This document shows, one piece after another, positions 1-8,895 of a DNA stretch of 64,000 nt. The position numbers and the translations under genes are program-made. The DNA lies in contig NZ_SOFH01000017.1 in the NCBI RefSeq assembly GCF_004402495.1, positions 1 to 64,000 on the forward strand, in the 5' to 3' direction. Source of the stretch: Cryobacterium sp. HLT2-28. Lineage in GTDB: Bacteria > Actinomycetota > Actinomycetes > Actinomycetales > Microbacteriaceae. The number at the start of each line of letters is the position of its first letter. Position 1 is the first letter of the stretch. The notes beneath the pieces are model-generated. The model ran no database searches, was not told the origin of the DNA, and worked only from the letters and a program-made list of their open reading frames with translations.

Positions 1-95
1 AACACCCTCCGCCTTCGATTAACAGCGTCCACGCCGGGCCAGTCCGATCTGACTAGACGTGTACCGCTACCGACAATCGATTAGGACTCACTCAT

Positions 96-1238
96 CTAGC
101 CGCTGTCCTCACAGAGGGCCTGCACCAGTCGTTCGAGGCGCACCAGGCCGGTGTACCGGCCCGCGTTGTCGGTCGCCAGCAGCGGCTCGAACCGGGTCCC
201 GGCATCCCGGGTCATGGCCCGATTGAGAGCCTCAGTCAACGGGGTGTCGAGGTTGACCCTCATGCCGGGGCTGAGCACGCCCAGCTGCGAAGCGTCGGCG
301 TCGAGGACCGCGGTCGGCCGGTGGAACTCGTCGAGGAGCACGACGGATCTCAGTCGCGGATCGGCCGTGAAGGCGGCCGCTGCCTCGACCACACTCGTGG
401 CCGTCGGCACAGGTTCGAGGAAGTCCCGGACGACCCGTTTTCGGGCGGGAGTGCTTCGCCCGGCCAGGCGAAGAGCCACGTCCTGGTCGATCCCGGCCCA
501 GGCCGGGGCCGGCCGGGCCAGCACGTAGCCCTGCACGAGCGGGACGCCGAGCTCGGCCAGGGCGTCGAGCTCGTCCACGCGCTCGACCCCCTCTGCCAGC
601 AGCCAGGCGTCGACGCGGCCGGCAAACGTGCCGATCATCTCGATCAGGGCCCGCTTCGCTTCGTCACGGTCGACGTCCTCGACCAGGGCGCGGTCGAGCT
701 TGATCAACGAGGGCCGGATGGCCAGCAGGTGGCGCAGGCCGGCATAGCCGGCTCCCGCGTCGTCCACGGCGATCAGGCCCCCGGCGGCCCGGAGCCGGTC
801 CAGGTCGGGCTCGAGCGCCAGATATGACTCGATCCGGGCCTGTTCGGTCAGCTCGACGATCAGGCCGGACAGGTCGCCCTCATCGCGCCAGACCTCGCGC
901 ACGCTCTCGGTGGAGAGCAGATCGGGCGACACGTTGACCGTGAGGAAGCAGTTCGCCGGCAGCGTCGGCCTCGACCGGAGGGCGGTGCGGAGCGCGAGAA
1001 CCTCCAGGTCCTCCGCCCGCCCGTGGGCGCGGGCAGCGCGGAACCAGGTTTCGGGGTTGCCTTCGGTGAAGCCGGTGAACCGGGTCAGCGCCTCGTAGCC
1101 GACGACGGCGCCACGCCGGGTGTCGACGATCGGCTGGAACACCGTCGACACTCCCTCGCCGCGGCAGGCCGCCGCCAGCATGGCGTCCCAGTCAGCGGGG
1201 ACGGGCTGCGCGCCGGCGTCCGCCGGACTGCCCGGCAC
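96..1238 (-). CDS. EAL-domain (cyclic-di-GMP phosphodiesterase family) protein
   Basis: A 380-residue protein with an EAL domain at about residues 30-265 and a C-terminal region of about 115 residues resembling a paired CBS-like module. The family hydrolyses cyclic-di-GMP. Visible active-site residues are the EAL motif (49-51), the Asn of VNVSP, the Glu of ELTE, the paired Asp of VDDAGAGY, the Lys of IKLD, the Glu of AEGVE and the Gln of QGYV. Loop 6 is DDAGAGY rather than the usual DDFGTGY, so activity is likely but unproven. The open frame extends upstream to 1367, but that part overlaps the DUF1059 gene in another frame and is Arg/Gly-rich noise. The GTG at 1238, six bases after the DUF1059 stop, is preferred. 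No membrane segment is seen, so it is probably cytosolic. Confidence 0.85.
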   Translation of the reverse strand: MPGSPADAGAQPVPADWDAMLAAACRGEGVSTVFQPIVDTRRGAVVGYEALTRFTGFTEGNPETWFRAARAHGRAEDLEVLALRTALRSRPTLPANCFLTVNVSPDLLSTESVREVWRDEGDLSGLIVELTEQARIESYLALEPDLDRLRAAGGLIAVDDAGAGYAGLRHLLAIRPSLIKLDRALVEDVDRDEAKRALIEMIGTFAGRVDAWLLAEGVERVDELDALAELGVPLVQGYVLARPAPAWAGIDQDVALRLAGRSTPARKRVVRDFLEPVPTATSVVEAAAAFTADPRLRSVVLLDEFHRPTAVLDADASQLGVLSPGMRVNLDTPLTEALNRAMTRDAGTRFEPLLATDNAGRYTGLVRLERLVQALCEDSG

Positions 1239-1243
1239 CCTGT

Positions 1244-1420
1244 CTAACCGACCGTGACGACGGCCGCACGCACGGCCTGGTCCAGTTCGGGCGACACCTC
1301 GGCCAGACCGTGGGCAGTCGCGGCGTGCGCCGCCACCGTGAAGAGGAGCTAGTCCTCGGTTGAACACACCCAGCGGGCCTCACAGCCCGGCACGACGTCC
1401 CCGCATGCGAATGACTTCAT
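1244..1420 (-). pseudogene. DUF1059 small protein interrupted by an amber codon
   Basis: Read from the ATG at 1420, this frame gives a 58-residue DUF1059-type protein: a start MKSFACGDVVPGC, then WVCSTED, then AAHAATAHGL and SPELDQAVRAAVV. Codon 24 (1349-1351) is TAG where a Glu codon is expected after STED. The frame is otherwise intact to its natural stop at 1244. A clear ribosome-binding site (AAAGGGA) lies before the ATG. DUF1059 proteins are short cysteine/histidine proteins of unknown function. This looks like a recent one-base nonsense mutation (GAG to TAG), a sequencing error, or readthrough, and it sits six bases upstream of the EAL gene on the same strand. Confidence 0.8.
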
Positions 1421-1563
1421 CAGTGTCCCTTTCAGAGTTCGGGTTGCGTCGTCACGCGACGAACGCATCCAAGACACTGTCGGCAGGCAACCGACGACGG
1501 TAAGCGGCCGACCGGCTCACTCGGGTGCCCGGCTTGTGCGGGGCTGCGGAAAGTCCGTCCAGA

Positions 1564-1980
1564 TCACGCGCCATCGACGGGCGAGAGTCCCGACATGCCC
1601 TGAACGGCCCGCACGATGCCGAGTCCGTCGGTCTCGACATCCTCCATATAGAGCGTTCCCGTGATGATCGCCTGGTCTCGGGACTCGAAGATCGCAACAC
1701 CGCGCGCTTCAAAGGACCGGCCGTCGATTCGCGTGCCGGACCAGGTCCATTCGCACCAGGTCGTCGCACCGTCCTGGACCACCCGCCCGAGCTCCGCTCG
1801 GAAGTCGGGAATCCCCGCGAACATCGCATGCCAGTTGGCCCGCACGTGGGCGCTCCCCACGAAAGTGCGATCCGGATGGGCCGGCTGAAAGCTCCGGTAG
1901 TCGGGATGGAAGAGCGCCAGCATCCTGTCCAGGTCGTGGTCGTTGACCGCGGCCACCAGCGTGGCAATGCTGACGCTCAT
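1564..1980 (-). CDS. SnoaL-like / NTF2-fold protein
   Basis: A 138-residue protein of the SnoaL/NTF2-like cone fold, starting MSVSIATLVAAVNDHDLDRM. Typical features are the N-terminal helix with NDHDLDRMLALFHPDY, a WHAMFAGIPDF segment in the middle, and beta strands in WCEWTWSGTR and GVAIFE. The family includes polyketide cyclases, dehydratases and many stress-related proteins without known substrate, so the exact function cannot be assigned. The ATG at 1980 follows AGGAGAG. The gene stands alone between the DUF1059/EAL pair and nrdF, with the same orientation as both. Confidence 0.8.
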   Translation of the reverse strand: MSVSIATLVAAVNDHDLDRMLALFHPDYRSFQPAHPDRTFVGSAHVRANWHAMFAGIPDFRAELGRVVQDGATTWCEWTWSGTRIDGRSFEARGVAIFESRDQAIITGTLYMEDVETDGLGIVRAVQGMSGLSPVDGA

Positions 1981-2018
1981 CTCTCCTCCTGAAGCGGTCC
2001 TGCCGGGCCTTGTCGTGG

Positions 2019-3056
<1,038 letters not shown>

Positions 3057-5213
3057 TCATAGTGCACAGGAGACGCAGCCTTCCACCTCTGTGCCTTCGA
3101 GAGCCATCTGGCGCAGACGGATGTAGTAGATGGTCTTGATGCCCTTCTTCCACGCGTAGATCTGTGCGCGGTTGATGTCGCGGGTCGTGGCGGTGTCCTT
3201 GAAGAACAGCGTCAGGGACAGGCCCTGGTCCACGTGCTGCGTGGCAGCGGCGTAGGTGTCGATGACCTTCTCGTAGCCGACTTCGTAGGCATCCTGGTAG
3301 AACTCGGTGTTGTCGTTCGTCATGAACGGCGCCGGATAGTAGACGCGACCGAGCTTGCCTTCCTTGCGGATCTCGATCTTCGACGCGATCGGGTGGATCG
3401 ATGCGGTCGAGTTGTTGATGTAGGAGATCGACCCGGTCGGCGGCACGGCCTGCAGGTTCTGGTTGTAGATGCCGTGTTCCATGACGGATGCCTTGAGCTC
3501 TGCCCACTCGGCCTGCGTGGGAATGTGCACGTCGGCCTGCGCGAACAGCTCGGCGCCGCGCGCGGTGGCCGGCTCCCAGACCTGGTCGGTGTACTTGTCG
3601 AAGAACGCGCCGGACGCGTAGGTGGAGTCCTCGAAGCCGACGAAGGCGTGGCCGCGCTCGACGGCCAGCGTGTTGGAGGCGCGGAGGGCATGGAACAGCA
3701 CCGTGTAGAAGTAGATGTTGGTGAAGTCGATGGCCGCTTCGCTGCCGTAGTACACCCGCTCACGGGCAAGGTAACCGTGCAGGTTCATCTGGCCCAGGCC
3801 GATGGCGTGCGACTTGTCGTTGCCGTCTTCGATCGAACGCACGGAGGAGATGTGGCTCTGCTCGGAGACCGAGCTGAGGCCGCGGATGGCGGTCTCGACG
3901 GTCTTGCCGAAGTCGGGCGAGTCCATCGACAGGGCGATGTTCATCGACCCGAGGTTGCAGGAGATGTCCTTGCCGATCTGGTCGTAGGACAGGTCCTCGT
4001 TGTACGTGGTCGGCGTGTTGACCTGGAGGATCTCCGAGCACAGGTTGGACATGTTGATGCGGCCCTTGATCGGGTTCGCCGCGTTGACGGTGTCTTCGAA
4101 CATGATGTACGGGTAGCCGGACTCGAACTGGATCTCTGCGAGCGTCTGGAAGAAGTCGCGGGCCTTCATCTTGGACTTCTTGATCCGCGAGTCGTCGACC
4201 ATCTCGTGGTACTTCTCGCTGACGGAGATGTCCGCGAACGGCACTCCGTAGACGCGTTCGACGTCGTAGGGCGAGAACAGGTACATGTCCTCGTCCTTCT
4301 TGGCCAGCTCGAAGGTGATGTCGGGCACGACGACGCCGAGGGACAGCGTCTTGATCCGCACCTTCTCGTCGGCGTTCTCCCGCTTGGTGTCGAGGAAGCG
4401 CATGATGTCGGGGTGGTGGGCGTGCAGGTAGACCGCGCCGGCACCCTGGCGGGCACCGAGCTGGTTCGCATAGCTGAAGGAGTCTTCGAGCAGCTTCATC
4501 ACGGGGATGATTCCGCTGGACTGGTTCTCGATCTGCTTGATCGGCGCGCCGGACTCACGGATGTTGCTGAGCAGCAGCGCGACGCCGCCGCCGCGCTTCG
4601 AGAGCTGCAGCGAGGAGTTGATGCCGCGGGAGATCGACTCCATGTTGTCTTCGATGCGGAGCAGGAAGCAGGAGACGAGTTCGCCGCGCTGGGCCTTGCC
4701 CGAGTTGAGGAACGTCGGAGTGGCCGGCTGGAAACGGCCGGCGATGATCTCCTCGACGAGGGCGATCGCCAGCTTCTCGTCGCCCTGGGCGAGGCCCAGG
4801 GCGGTCATCACGACGCGGTCTTCGAAGCGCTCGAGGTAGCGCTTGCCGTCGAAGGTCTTCAGCGTGTACGAGGTGTAGTACTTGAATGCGCCGAGGAAGG
4901 TCTGGAAGCGGAACTTCTTCGAGTAGGCCAGGTCGTTGAGGCTGGTGATGAACTCGAACGAGTACTGGTCCAGCACGGCCTGCTCGTAGTACTCCTTCTC
5001 GACCAGGTAGTCGAGGCGCTCGCGCAGGCTGTGGAAGAACACCGTGTTCTGGTTGACGTGCTGCAGAAAGTATTCCCGCGCCGCCTCACGGTCCTTGTCG
5101 AACTGGATTTCCCCGTTCGGGCCGTACAGGTTGAGCATGGCGTTGAGGGAGTGATAGTCCATCACCAGGCCGGGGGCCGGGTGAGTCATCGTCTTCACGG
5201 CTGTTGCTTCCAA
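3057..5213 (-). CDS. nrdE: Class Ib ribonucleotide reductase, large (alpha) subunit
   Basis: A 718-residue NrdE, the catalytic subunit that reduces ribonucleoside diphosphates. It lacks the N-terminal ATP-cone of class Ia enzymes, as expected. Landmarks are ELVSCFLL (first active-site Cys), SNLCSEIL with the radical-site Cys, ISCNLGSMN with the second redox Cys, and [18 protein letters not shown]. The C-terminal tail GCVSCAL has Cys713 and Cys716, which are re-reduced by NrdH. The start codon overlaps the end of nrdI by 19 bp, implying translational coupling. An internal Met (MTHPAP, residue 9) is an alternative start. Confidence 0.96.
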   Translation of the reverse strand: MEATAVKTMTHPAPGLVMDYHSLNAMLNLYGPNGEIQFDKDREAAREYFLQHVNQNTVFFHSLRERLDYLVEKEYYEQAVLDQYSFEFITSLNDLAYSKKFRFQTFLGAFKYYTSYTLKTFDGKRYLERFEDRVVMTALGLAQGDEKLAIALVEEIIAGRFQPATPTFLNSGKAQRGELVSCFLLRIEDNMESISRGINSSLQLSKRGGGVALLLSNIRESGAPIKQIENQSSGIIPVMKLLEDSFSYANQLGARQGAGAVYLHAHHPDIMRFLDTKRENADEKVRIKTLSLGVVVPDITFELAKKDEDMYLFSPYDVERVYGVPFADISVSEKYHEMVDDSRIKKSKMKARDFFQTLAEIQFESGYPYIMFEDTVNAANPIKGRINMSNLCSEILQVNTPTTYNEDLSYDQIGKDISCNLGSMNIALSMDSPDFGKTVETAIRGLSSVSEQSHISSVRSIEDGNDKSHAIGLGQMNLHGYLARERVYYGSEAAIDFTNIYFYTVLFHALRASNTLAVERGHAFVGFEDSTYASGAFFDKYTDQVWEPATARGAELFAQADVHIPTQAEWAELKASVMEHGIYNQNLQAVPPTGSISYINNSTASIHPIASKIEIRKEGKLGRVYYPAPFMTNDNTEFYQDAYEVGYEKVIDTYAAATQHVDQGLSLTLFFKDTATTRDINRAQIYAWKKGIKTIYYIRLRQMALEGTEVEGCVSCAL

Positions 5214-5599
5214 AATTCTTCCAATCCGTCATGAACGATGCGCACATCATCCGGAGTTCCAAGTACTTCAAATCGATACATGTGAGGCACCTTGCACTTC
5301 GCGGCGATGATGTCGCCGGCGACGCAGAAGGCCGTGCCGAAGTTTGTGTTGCCCGCGCCGATGACCCCGCGGATGAGCGACCGGTTGTGCTCGTCGTTCA
5401 GGAATCTGATCACCTGTTTGGGCACCGCGCCCTTGGTCTCGCCGCCACCATAGGTCGGCACCACCAGGACGTACGGTTCGCTGACCCGCAACGGTTCGTC
5501 GCGCGCGTAGAGCGGGATGCGGGCCGCGGCGCGGCCCAGCTTCTCAACGAAGCGGTGCGTGTTGCCCGAGGTGCTGGAGAAATAGACGATATCGGTCAC
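5195..5599 (-). CDS. nrdI: NrdI flavodoxin-like protein
   Basis: A 134-residue flavodoxin-like protein that binds FMN and supplies the oxidant for assembling the dimanganese-tyrosyl radical of NrdF. Seen in the sequence: the phosphate loop [11 protein letters not shown] near the N-terminus, [16 protein letters not shown], and [12 protein letters not shown] in the flavin-contact region. The GTG at 5599 is preferred because GGGGG lies about six bases upstream; the open frame continues to 5623 without a better site. It lies between nrdH and nrdE in one operon. Confidence 0.93.
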   Translation of the reverse strand: MTDIVYFSSTSGNTHRFVEKLGRAAARIPLYARDEPLRVSEPYVLVVPTYGGGETKGAVPKQVIRFLNDEHNRSLIRGVIGAGNTNFGTAFCVAGDIIAAKCKVPHMYRFEVLGTPDDVRIVHDGLEEFWKQQP

Positions 5600-5677
5600 T
5601 GAACACCCCCTTCGTGTGTGCATGACAGTCGTGCGTGCCTGAGCGGCGCGCTGGAAGCCGCGGCCTGAGCCGGGCGG

Positions 5678-5911
5678 TCAGGCGAGGCGCTGTGCGAGTT
5701 CGTTGATCTTGTCGGGGCGGAAGCCCGACCAGTGGTCCTCGTCGGTGATGACGACGGGAGCCTGCAGGTAGCCCAGGGCCTTGACGGCTTCGAGGGCGTT
5801 CTCGTCGACCGAGAGGTCGAGGATCTCATATTCGATGCCCTTGTTGTCCAGGGCGCGGTAGGTCGCCGTGCACTGCACGCAGGAGGGCTTGGTGTAGACC
5901 GTGATTGCCAT
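5678..5911 (-). CDS. nrdH: NrdH redoxin (glutaredoxin-like)
   Basis: A 77-residue thioredoxin-fold electron donor for NrdE. The redox motif is CVQC (Cys11, Cys14), followed by the cis-Pro in APVVIT and by WSGFRPDKI, the conserved NrdH tail that makes it a thioredoxin-reductase rather than glutathione client. The ATG at 5911 follows GAAAGG. It is the first gene of nrdHIEF, with about 110 bases of leader to the predicted promoter and NrdR boxes. Confidence 0.95.
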   Translation of the reverse strand: MAITVYTKPSCVQCTATYRALDNKGIEYEILDLSVDENALEAVKALGYLQAPVVITDEDHWSGFRPDKINELAQRLA

Positions 5912-5939
5912 GGGAAGGGCCTTTCTCGTCGTTCAGGAA

Positions 5940-5978
5940 TCAGTATTCAAACTCAGTATTCAAACTCAGTGCTCAAAA
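5940..5978. repeat. Three tandem 13-bp repeats in the nrdH leader
   Basis: Two exact copies of TCAGTATTCAAAC are followed by one variant, TCAGTGCTCAAAA, head to tail with no spacer. They lie between the predicted promoter and the nrdH start, so they should be transcribed as the 5' leader. The tract is AT-rich compared with its surroundings. Function unknown. Confidence 0.85.
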
Positions 5979-6016
5979 TCGGTTTTCATGTGAAATCTGA
6001 AGTTCAAGGCGTGCTG

Positions 6017-6074
6017 TGTTGAACTTTTATACTACATGTAGTGATCGGAAATGGGAATGGCCACTACATGCAGT
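6017..6074 (-). promoter_or_regulatory. nrd promoter with two NrdR boxes
   Basis: Two near-palindromes, ACTACATGTAGT at 6031-6042 and ACTACATGCAGT at 6063-6074, have centres exactly 32 bp apart, about three helical turns. They match the actinobacterial NrdR box. On the minus strand a candidate -10 (TAGTAT) overlaps the proximal box, and a -35-like TTCCCA sits 17 bp upstream of it. ATP/dATP-loaded NrdR bound to both boxes would block RNA polymerase. nrdR itself is not in the window. Confidence 0.85.
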
Positions 6075-6089
6075 AATTACAATTATGTA

Positions 6090-6428
6090 GTTATCCACCG
6101 ACATTCCACCGGTTGTGCACAGCCCGGCGGATGCAACAACGCCCATTCTCCGCGGCATGCGGCGAAGTTATCCACAGGCCGGCCCCCGGCCGAAGTTTCC
6201 CCCTGTGGAAACAGAAACGGCGTGTCGTGATTCCTGGTCGCGCCGCACGGCCGCCGCCCGCACGGTTGCCGCACCGGTCGCCGCACCGATCGTTCGTGGC
6301 GCACCTTCGGCGACCCGGCGCACCCTGCAACGTGCGCCGGCTTCCCAAAGGTGCGCCGCGACTTTCGAGCCTGGCCGCAGCAGCAGCCCGACCAGGGGAA
6401 CACCCCGGCCCCGACGGCACCGGTTCCG
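6090..6428. other. Gene-free stretch with GTTRTCCAC motifs and a palindrome
   Basis: No convincing coding sequence. It carries GTTATCCACC (6090-6099), a related GTTGTGCACAG (6112-6122) and GTTATCCACAGG (6167-6178), all in plus orientation. CCTGTGGAAAC near 6202 is in the opposite orientation. The 60-bp palindrome at 6298-6357 follows. The stretch lies between the nrd promoter and the 3' end of the nuclease gene. The motif resembles a DnaA box, but there is nothing else suggesting an origin. Confidence 0.6.
6298..6357 (+). repeat. 60-bp nested palindrome, copy A
   Basis: The outer arms are GGCGCACCTT and AAAGGTGCGCC, and the inner arms GGCGCAC and GTGCGCC, separated by an 8-bp centre. It is exactly 60 bp from GGCGCACC to GGTGCGCC, the same length as copies at 7567-7626 and 28630-28689. 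All three lie in the same orientation, are preceded by T and followed by GCGA. This copy lies just past the 3' end of the nuclease gene. Confidence 0.85.
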
Positions 6429-7442
6429 TCAGGCCCGCGGCACGCCGCGCTCGCTCAGGAACCGGTGGAAGAGGGTGGGCGAGAACGCGGTGTCCCAGTC
6501 CCAGCGGTCGAAGCTGTCGGAGTGCCTCCGCAAGGCGTCCTCTCGGCGTTTCTCCTGCCACACCACTTCCCCGGGGTCCCGCCCCGCAAGCACTCTGCCG
6601 CGGGTGTACTTGTGCTTTCCGTCGAACTCACCGATCTTGCGAATCCTCCGCCAGTAGTAGTCGACCCAGTAGTCGCTTCCGTCGACGTTCAGGAAGGGCA
6701 CCTGCAGCTCGGGCACCTCGAATCCGAGTTGGAAGATCCGCACCCGGCTCAACGATTCCCCGCCGTTTGCCGACCGCCCATTCCCGAACTCGATCGCCCG
6801 GTCGGCCTGCCGGGCGCCGAACCGCGGGTTGACGGTCGCGAGTTCGGCGAACAGGTGGGCTTTGGTCAGGGCGGCAGGCAGGACGATGCCGCGCCGCGCC
6901 CCACTGGCCACGCGTTCCTGGTCGACACGGAGGGCATGATCGATCATCACGACCCCCGTGAGAAAGCTCGTGGCCGCGGCAACGTCGACGAGGGTTCGGG
7001 CAAGGGAGGTGACGTGAATCCCGGCGATCACCTCGATCTGCGGAGCCGGCGCCCCGCGATGACTGGTCGTGTGACGCGCAGTGCCGCCACCGGAGGCGTC
7101 GGGGTTGAGCGTATGCACCACGGGCGGCCAGGACCCGATGACCGGCAGGCCGTGCATCGCGGCAGCCGACAGGTGGGAGACCACCGCCGGTCGCTCGGCC
7201 GAAGCCACCGTCGCCCGCGTGAAAAGGCGGTAACGCTCGTCGGGGTCGGCGGAACGCCACACCTCGCCCGGCACGTAGACTCCCCGGCGCGGGCGCACCA
7301 GCGACCCTCCCCGCACCAGCACCCCGACCGCGTGCGAGGTGAAGCCGCTCTCCCGCAACGCCGCGGCGGGGATGAGCCCGTCGTGCCGCGCACTGACGGC
7401 GTCGAGCAGGTCGGACCTGAGGGCATTTCGGATAACAGTCAT
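6429..7442 (-). CDS. Winged-helix (AbiEi-like) plus PD-(D/E)XK / DUF559-type nuclease protein
   Basis: A 337-residue two-part protein. The N-terminal half (LLDAVSARHDGLIPAAAL, GSLVRPRRGVYVPG, VVSHLSAAAMHGLP) resembles the AbiEi antitoxin-like winged-helix region. The C-terminal part fits a Vsr/DUF559-like nuclease core: Glu229 (GESLSR), Asp261 (WVDYYW), Glu272-x-Asp-Gly-Lys276 (EFDGKHK) and EKRREDALR. Proteins of this shape are common in actinobacteria, and I know of no established role. The start MTVIRN at 7442 is chosen over the Arg/Pro-rich upstream extension. No partner toxin (AbiEii) is adjacent. Palindromes and GTTRTCCAC motifs lie on both sides. Nuclease activity is inference. Confidence 0.75.
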   Translation of the reverse strand: MTVIRNALRSDLLDAVSARHDGLIPAAALRESGFTSHAVGVLVRGGSLVRPRRGVYVPGEVWRSADPDERYRLFTRATVASAERPAVVSHLSAAAMHGLPVIGSWPPVVHTLNPDASGGGTARHTTSHRGAPAPQIEVIAGIHVTSLARTLVDVAAATSFLTGVVMIDHALRVDQERVASGARRGIVLPAALTKAHLFAELATVNPRFGARQADRAIEFGNGRSANGGESLSRVRIFQLGFEVPELQVPFLNVDGSDYWVDYYWRRIRKIGEFDGKHKYTRGRVLAGRDPGEVVWQEKRREDALRRHSDSFDRWDWDTAFSPTLFHRFLSERGVPRA

Positions 7443-7492
7443 CCGCCACAGTGGTTCTGGCCGGCGCCCCGGCACGGTGCACCGTCGCATCC

Positions 7493-7528
7493 GTGGACAA
7501 GTCAGACGGATGCCGCCCTGTGGACAAC
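7493..7528 (-). repeat. Paired GTKGTCCAC motifs facing those at 6090-6178
   Basis: On the minus strand this reads GTTGTCCACAGG (7517-7528) and CTTGTCCACGG (7492-7501). These are inverted relative to GTTATCCACAGG at 6167-6178, so the nuclease gene is bracketed by a 12-bp inverted repeat with one mismatch. The motifs lie 50-85 bp upstream of the nuclease start and could be operator sites, element ends or DnaA-type sites. Confidence 0.6.
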
Positions 7529-7566
7529 CGCGCTCCCCGAGCTCTCGCGCAGTCGTTCCCTGTCCT

Positions 7567-7626
7567 GGCGCACCTTGCGGAAGCGGGCGCACTCTCTACC
7601 GCGCGCCGCGTGTCCAAGGGTGCGCC
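7567..7626 (+). repeat. 60-bp nested palindrome, copy B
   Basis: This copy has the same layout as copies A and C: GGCGCACCTT outer arm, GGGCGCAC inner arm, an 8-bp centre, then GCGCGCC and AAGGGTGCGCC. It is the most diverged copy, with one change in an inner and one in an outer arm. It lies upstream of the nuclease gene, so A and B frame that gene 1.27 kb apart in the same orientation. Confidence 0.82.
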
Positions 7627-7679
7627 GCGAGCCGCTGAAGCGCCGCGGCAACGGCGGGGGTCGCGGGCCGGGCGCGCGG

Positions 7680-7711
7680 AAAGGGCCGGCCCCCGAGGGG
7701 ACCGGCCCTTT
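7680..7711 (-). terminator. Terminator after the second ChvE-type operon
   Basis: Ten-base-pair stem AAAGGGCCGG / CCGGCCCTTT with a C/G-rich upper stem, 25 bp past the stop of the sugar-binding protein gene. It reads as an intrinsic-type hairpin with a weak T tract on the minus strand. Confidence 0.75.
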
Positions 7712-7735
7712 CTGCCTGCGCTGTGAGGCTGGCCG

Positions 7736-8827
7736 CTACTTGGTCAGCGGGGACAGCTTCGGGTCGTTCGCGTATGCCTCGGCCGCGTTGGCCTTGGTCA
7801 CGATGACCGGGGGGAGCAGGAAGGCGGGCACGATCTTCTTGCCGTTGTCGTACGACTTGGTGTCGTTGACCTCGGGGGTCTCGCCCTTCTGCAGGACCTT
7901 GGCCATGTCGATGGCCTGCGCCACGAGAACACGGGTGTCCTTGTTGATGGTGGAGTACTGCTCACCGGCCATGATCGACTTGACGGACTCCGCCTCGGAG
8001 TCCTGACCCGTCACGACGGGGATCGGCTTGCCGGCGGCCTTCACCGAGGTGATGACAGCGCGGGCGAGGGTGTCGTTCGGGGAGAGAACGCCATCGATGG
8101 CCTTGTCACCGTACGTGCTGGTGAGGAGCGAGTCCATCCGGCTCTGCGCGTTCTCGGCCTTCCAGCCGGCGGTCGCGGTCTGCTTGATGTCGGTCTGGCC
8201 CGAGGCGACGACGAGGGTGCCGTCATCGATCTTCGGCTGCAGCACGCTCATCGCGCCGTTGAAGAAGACCGGGGCGTTGGCGTCGTCCGAGGAACCGGAG
8301 AACAGCTCGATGTTGTACGGGCCGGCCGGCTTCTTCGCCTTGAGACCGTCCAGCAGCGCCTGGCCCTGGAGTTCACCCACCTTGAAGTTGTCGTAGGCGA
8401 CGTAGTAATCGACGTCGGCGGTGTTCAGGATGAGCCGGTCGTAGGCGATCACGATCGCGCCGGCGTCGTGGGCCGCCTTGACCTGGGTGCCGAGCTGGCC
8501 ACCGTCGGCGGCGCCGATGATGATGACCTTGGCACCCTTGGTGACCATGGCCGAGATCTGGTCCTGCTGGTCCTTGACCGTGGTCGAGGCGCCGGCATAC
8601 TGCACGTCGCCCTTGAACCCGGCGGCCTTGAGGCCGTCTTCGAACAGCCCGCCGGCGAGGACCCAGTTCTCAGAGGTCTTCGAGGGGAGAGCGATGCCGA
8701 TGAGCGAATCGGCGGGGAATCCGGCAGCAGCGCTGGATCCGCCCGTCGTGTCGGTGCGGGTCGAGCAACCCGACAGCGCCATCAAGGCGACCGCGGCAAT
8801 CGCGGTGGTCGTAAGGAGTTTTCGCAT
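7736..8827 (-). CDS. chvE: Multiple-monosaccharide ABC transporter, sugar-binding lipoprotein (second set)
   Basis: A 363-residue periplasmic-binding-protein-fold lipoprotein. The signal peptide MRKLLTTTAIAAVALMALSGC ends in a lipobox (LSGC), so it is anchored outside the cell membrane. LIGIALPSKTSENWVLAG, IAYDRLI, ELFSGSSDDANA, VLSPNDTLA and VTGQDSEAESVKSI are hallmarks of the ChvE/GguE branch that binds arabinose, galactose, xylose or glucose. The ATG at 8827 is preferred to the in-frame TTG two codons upstream. It is the last gene of an ATPase-permease-binding protein operon, the reverse of the order in the neighbouring transporter. Paralogous to 14980-16107. Confidence 0.9.
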   Translation of the reverse strand: MRKLLTTTAIAAVALMALSGCSTRTDTTGGSSAAAGFPADSLIGIALPSKTSENWVLAGGLFEDGLKAAGFKGDVQYAGASTTVKDQQDQISAMVTKGAKVIIIGAADGGQLGTQVKAAHDAGAIVIAYDRLILNTADVDYYVAYDNFKVGELQGQALLDGLKAKKPAGPYNIELFSGSSDDANAPVFFNGAMSVLQPKIDDGTLVVASGQTDIKQTATAGWKAENAQSRMDSLLTSTYGDKAIDGVLSPNDTLARAVITSVKAAGKPIPVVTGQDSEAESVKSIMAGEQYSTINKDTRVLVAQAIDMAKVLQKGETPEVNDTKSYDNGKKIVPAFLLPPVIVTKANAAEAYANDPKLSPLTK

Positions 8828-8895
8828 TGTCAATCACTTTCTGTGGGAGAGGTTGGTGCAGGGAAGGGTGAAGCGACGCCCGGAAACGGGCGGGG

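Noticed and set aside
3234..5234. A 666-residue open frame opposite nrdE
   Set aside because: It is the antisense of a certain gene, Val/Asp/Arg-rich, and matches no family. High GC makes such frames common.
6090..7528. GTTATCCACA-like sites as a replication origin
   Set aside because: There are too few DnaA-box matches, no AT-rich unwinding tract and no dnaA, dnaN or gyrB genes.
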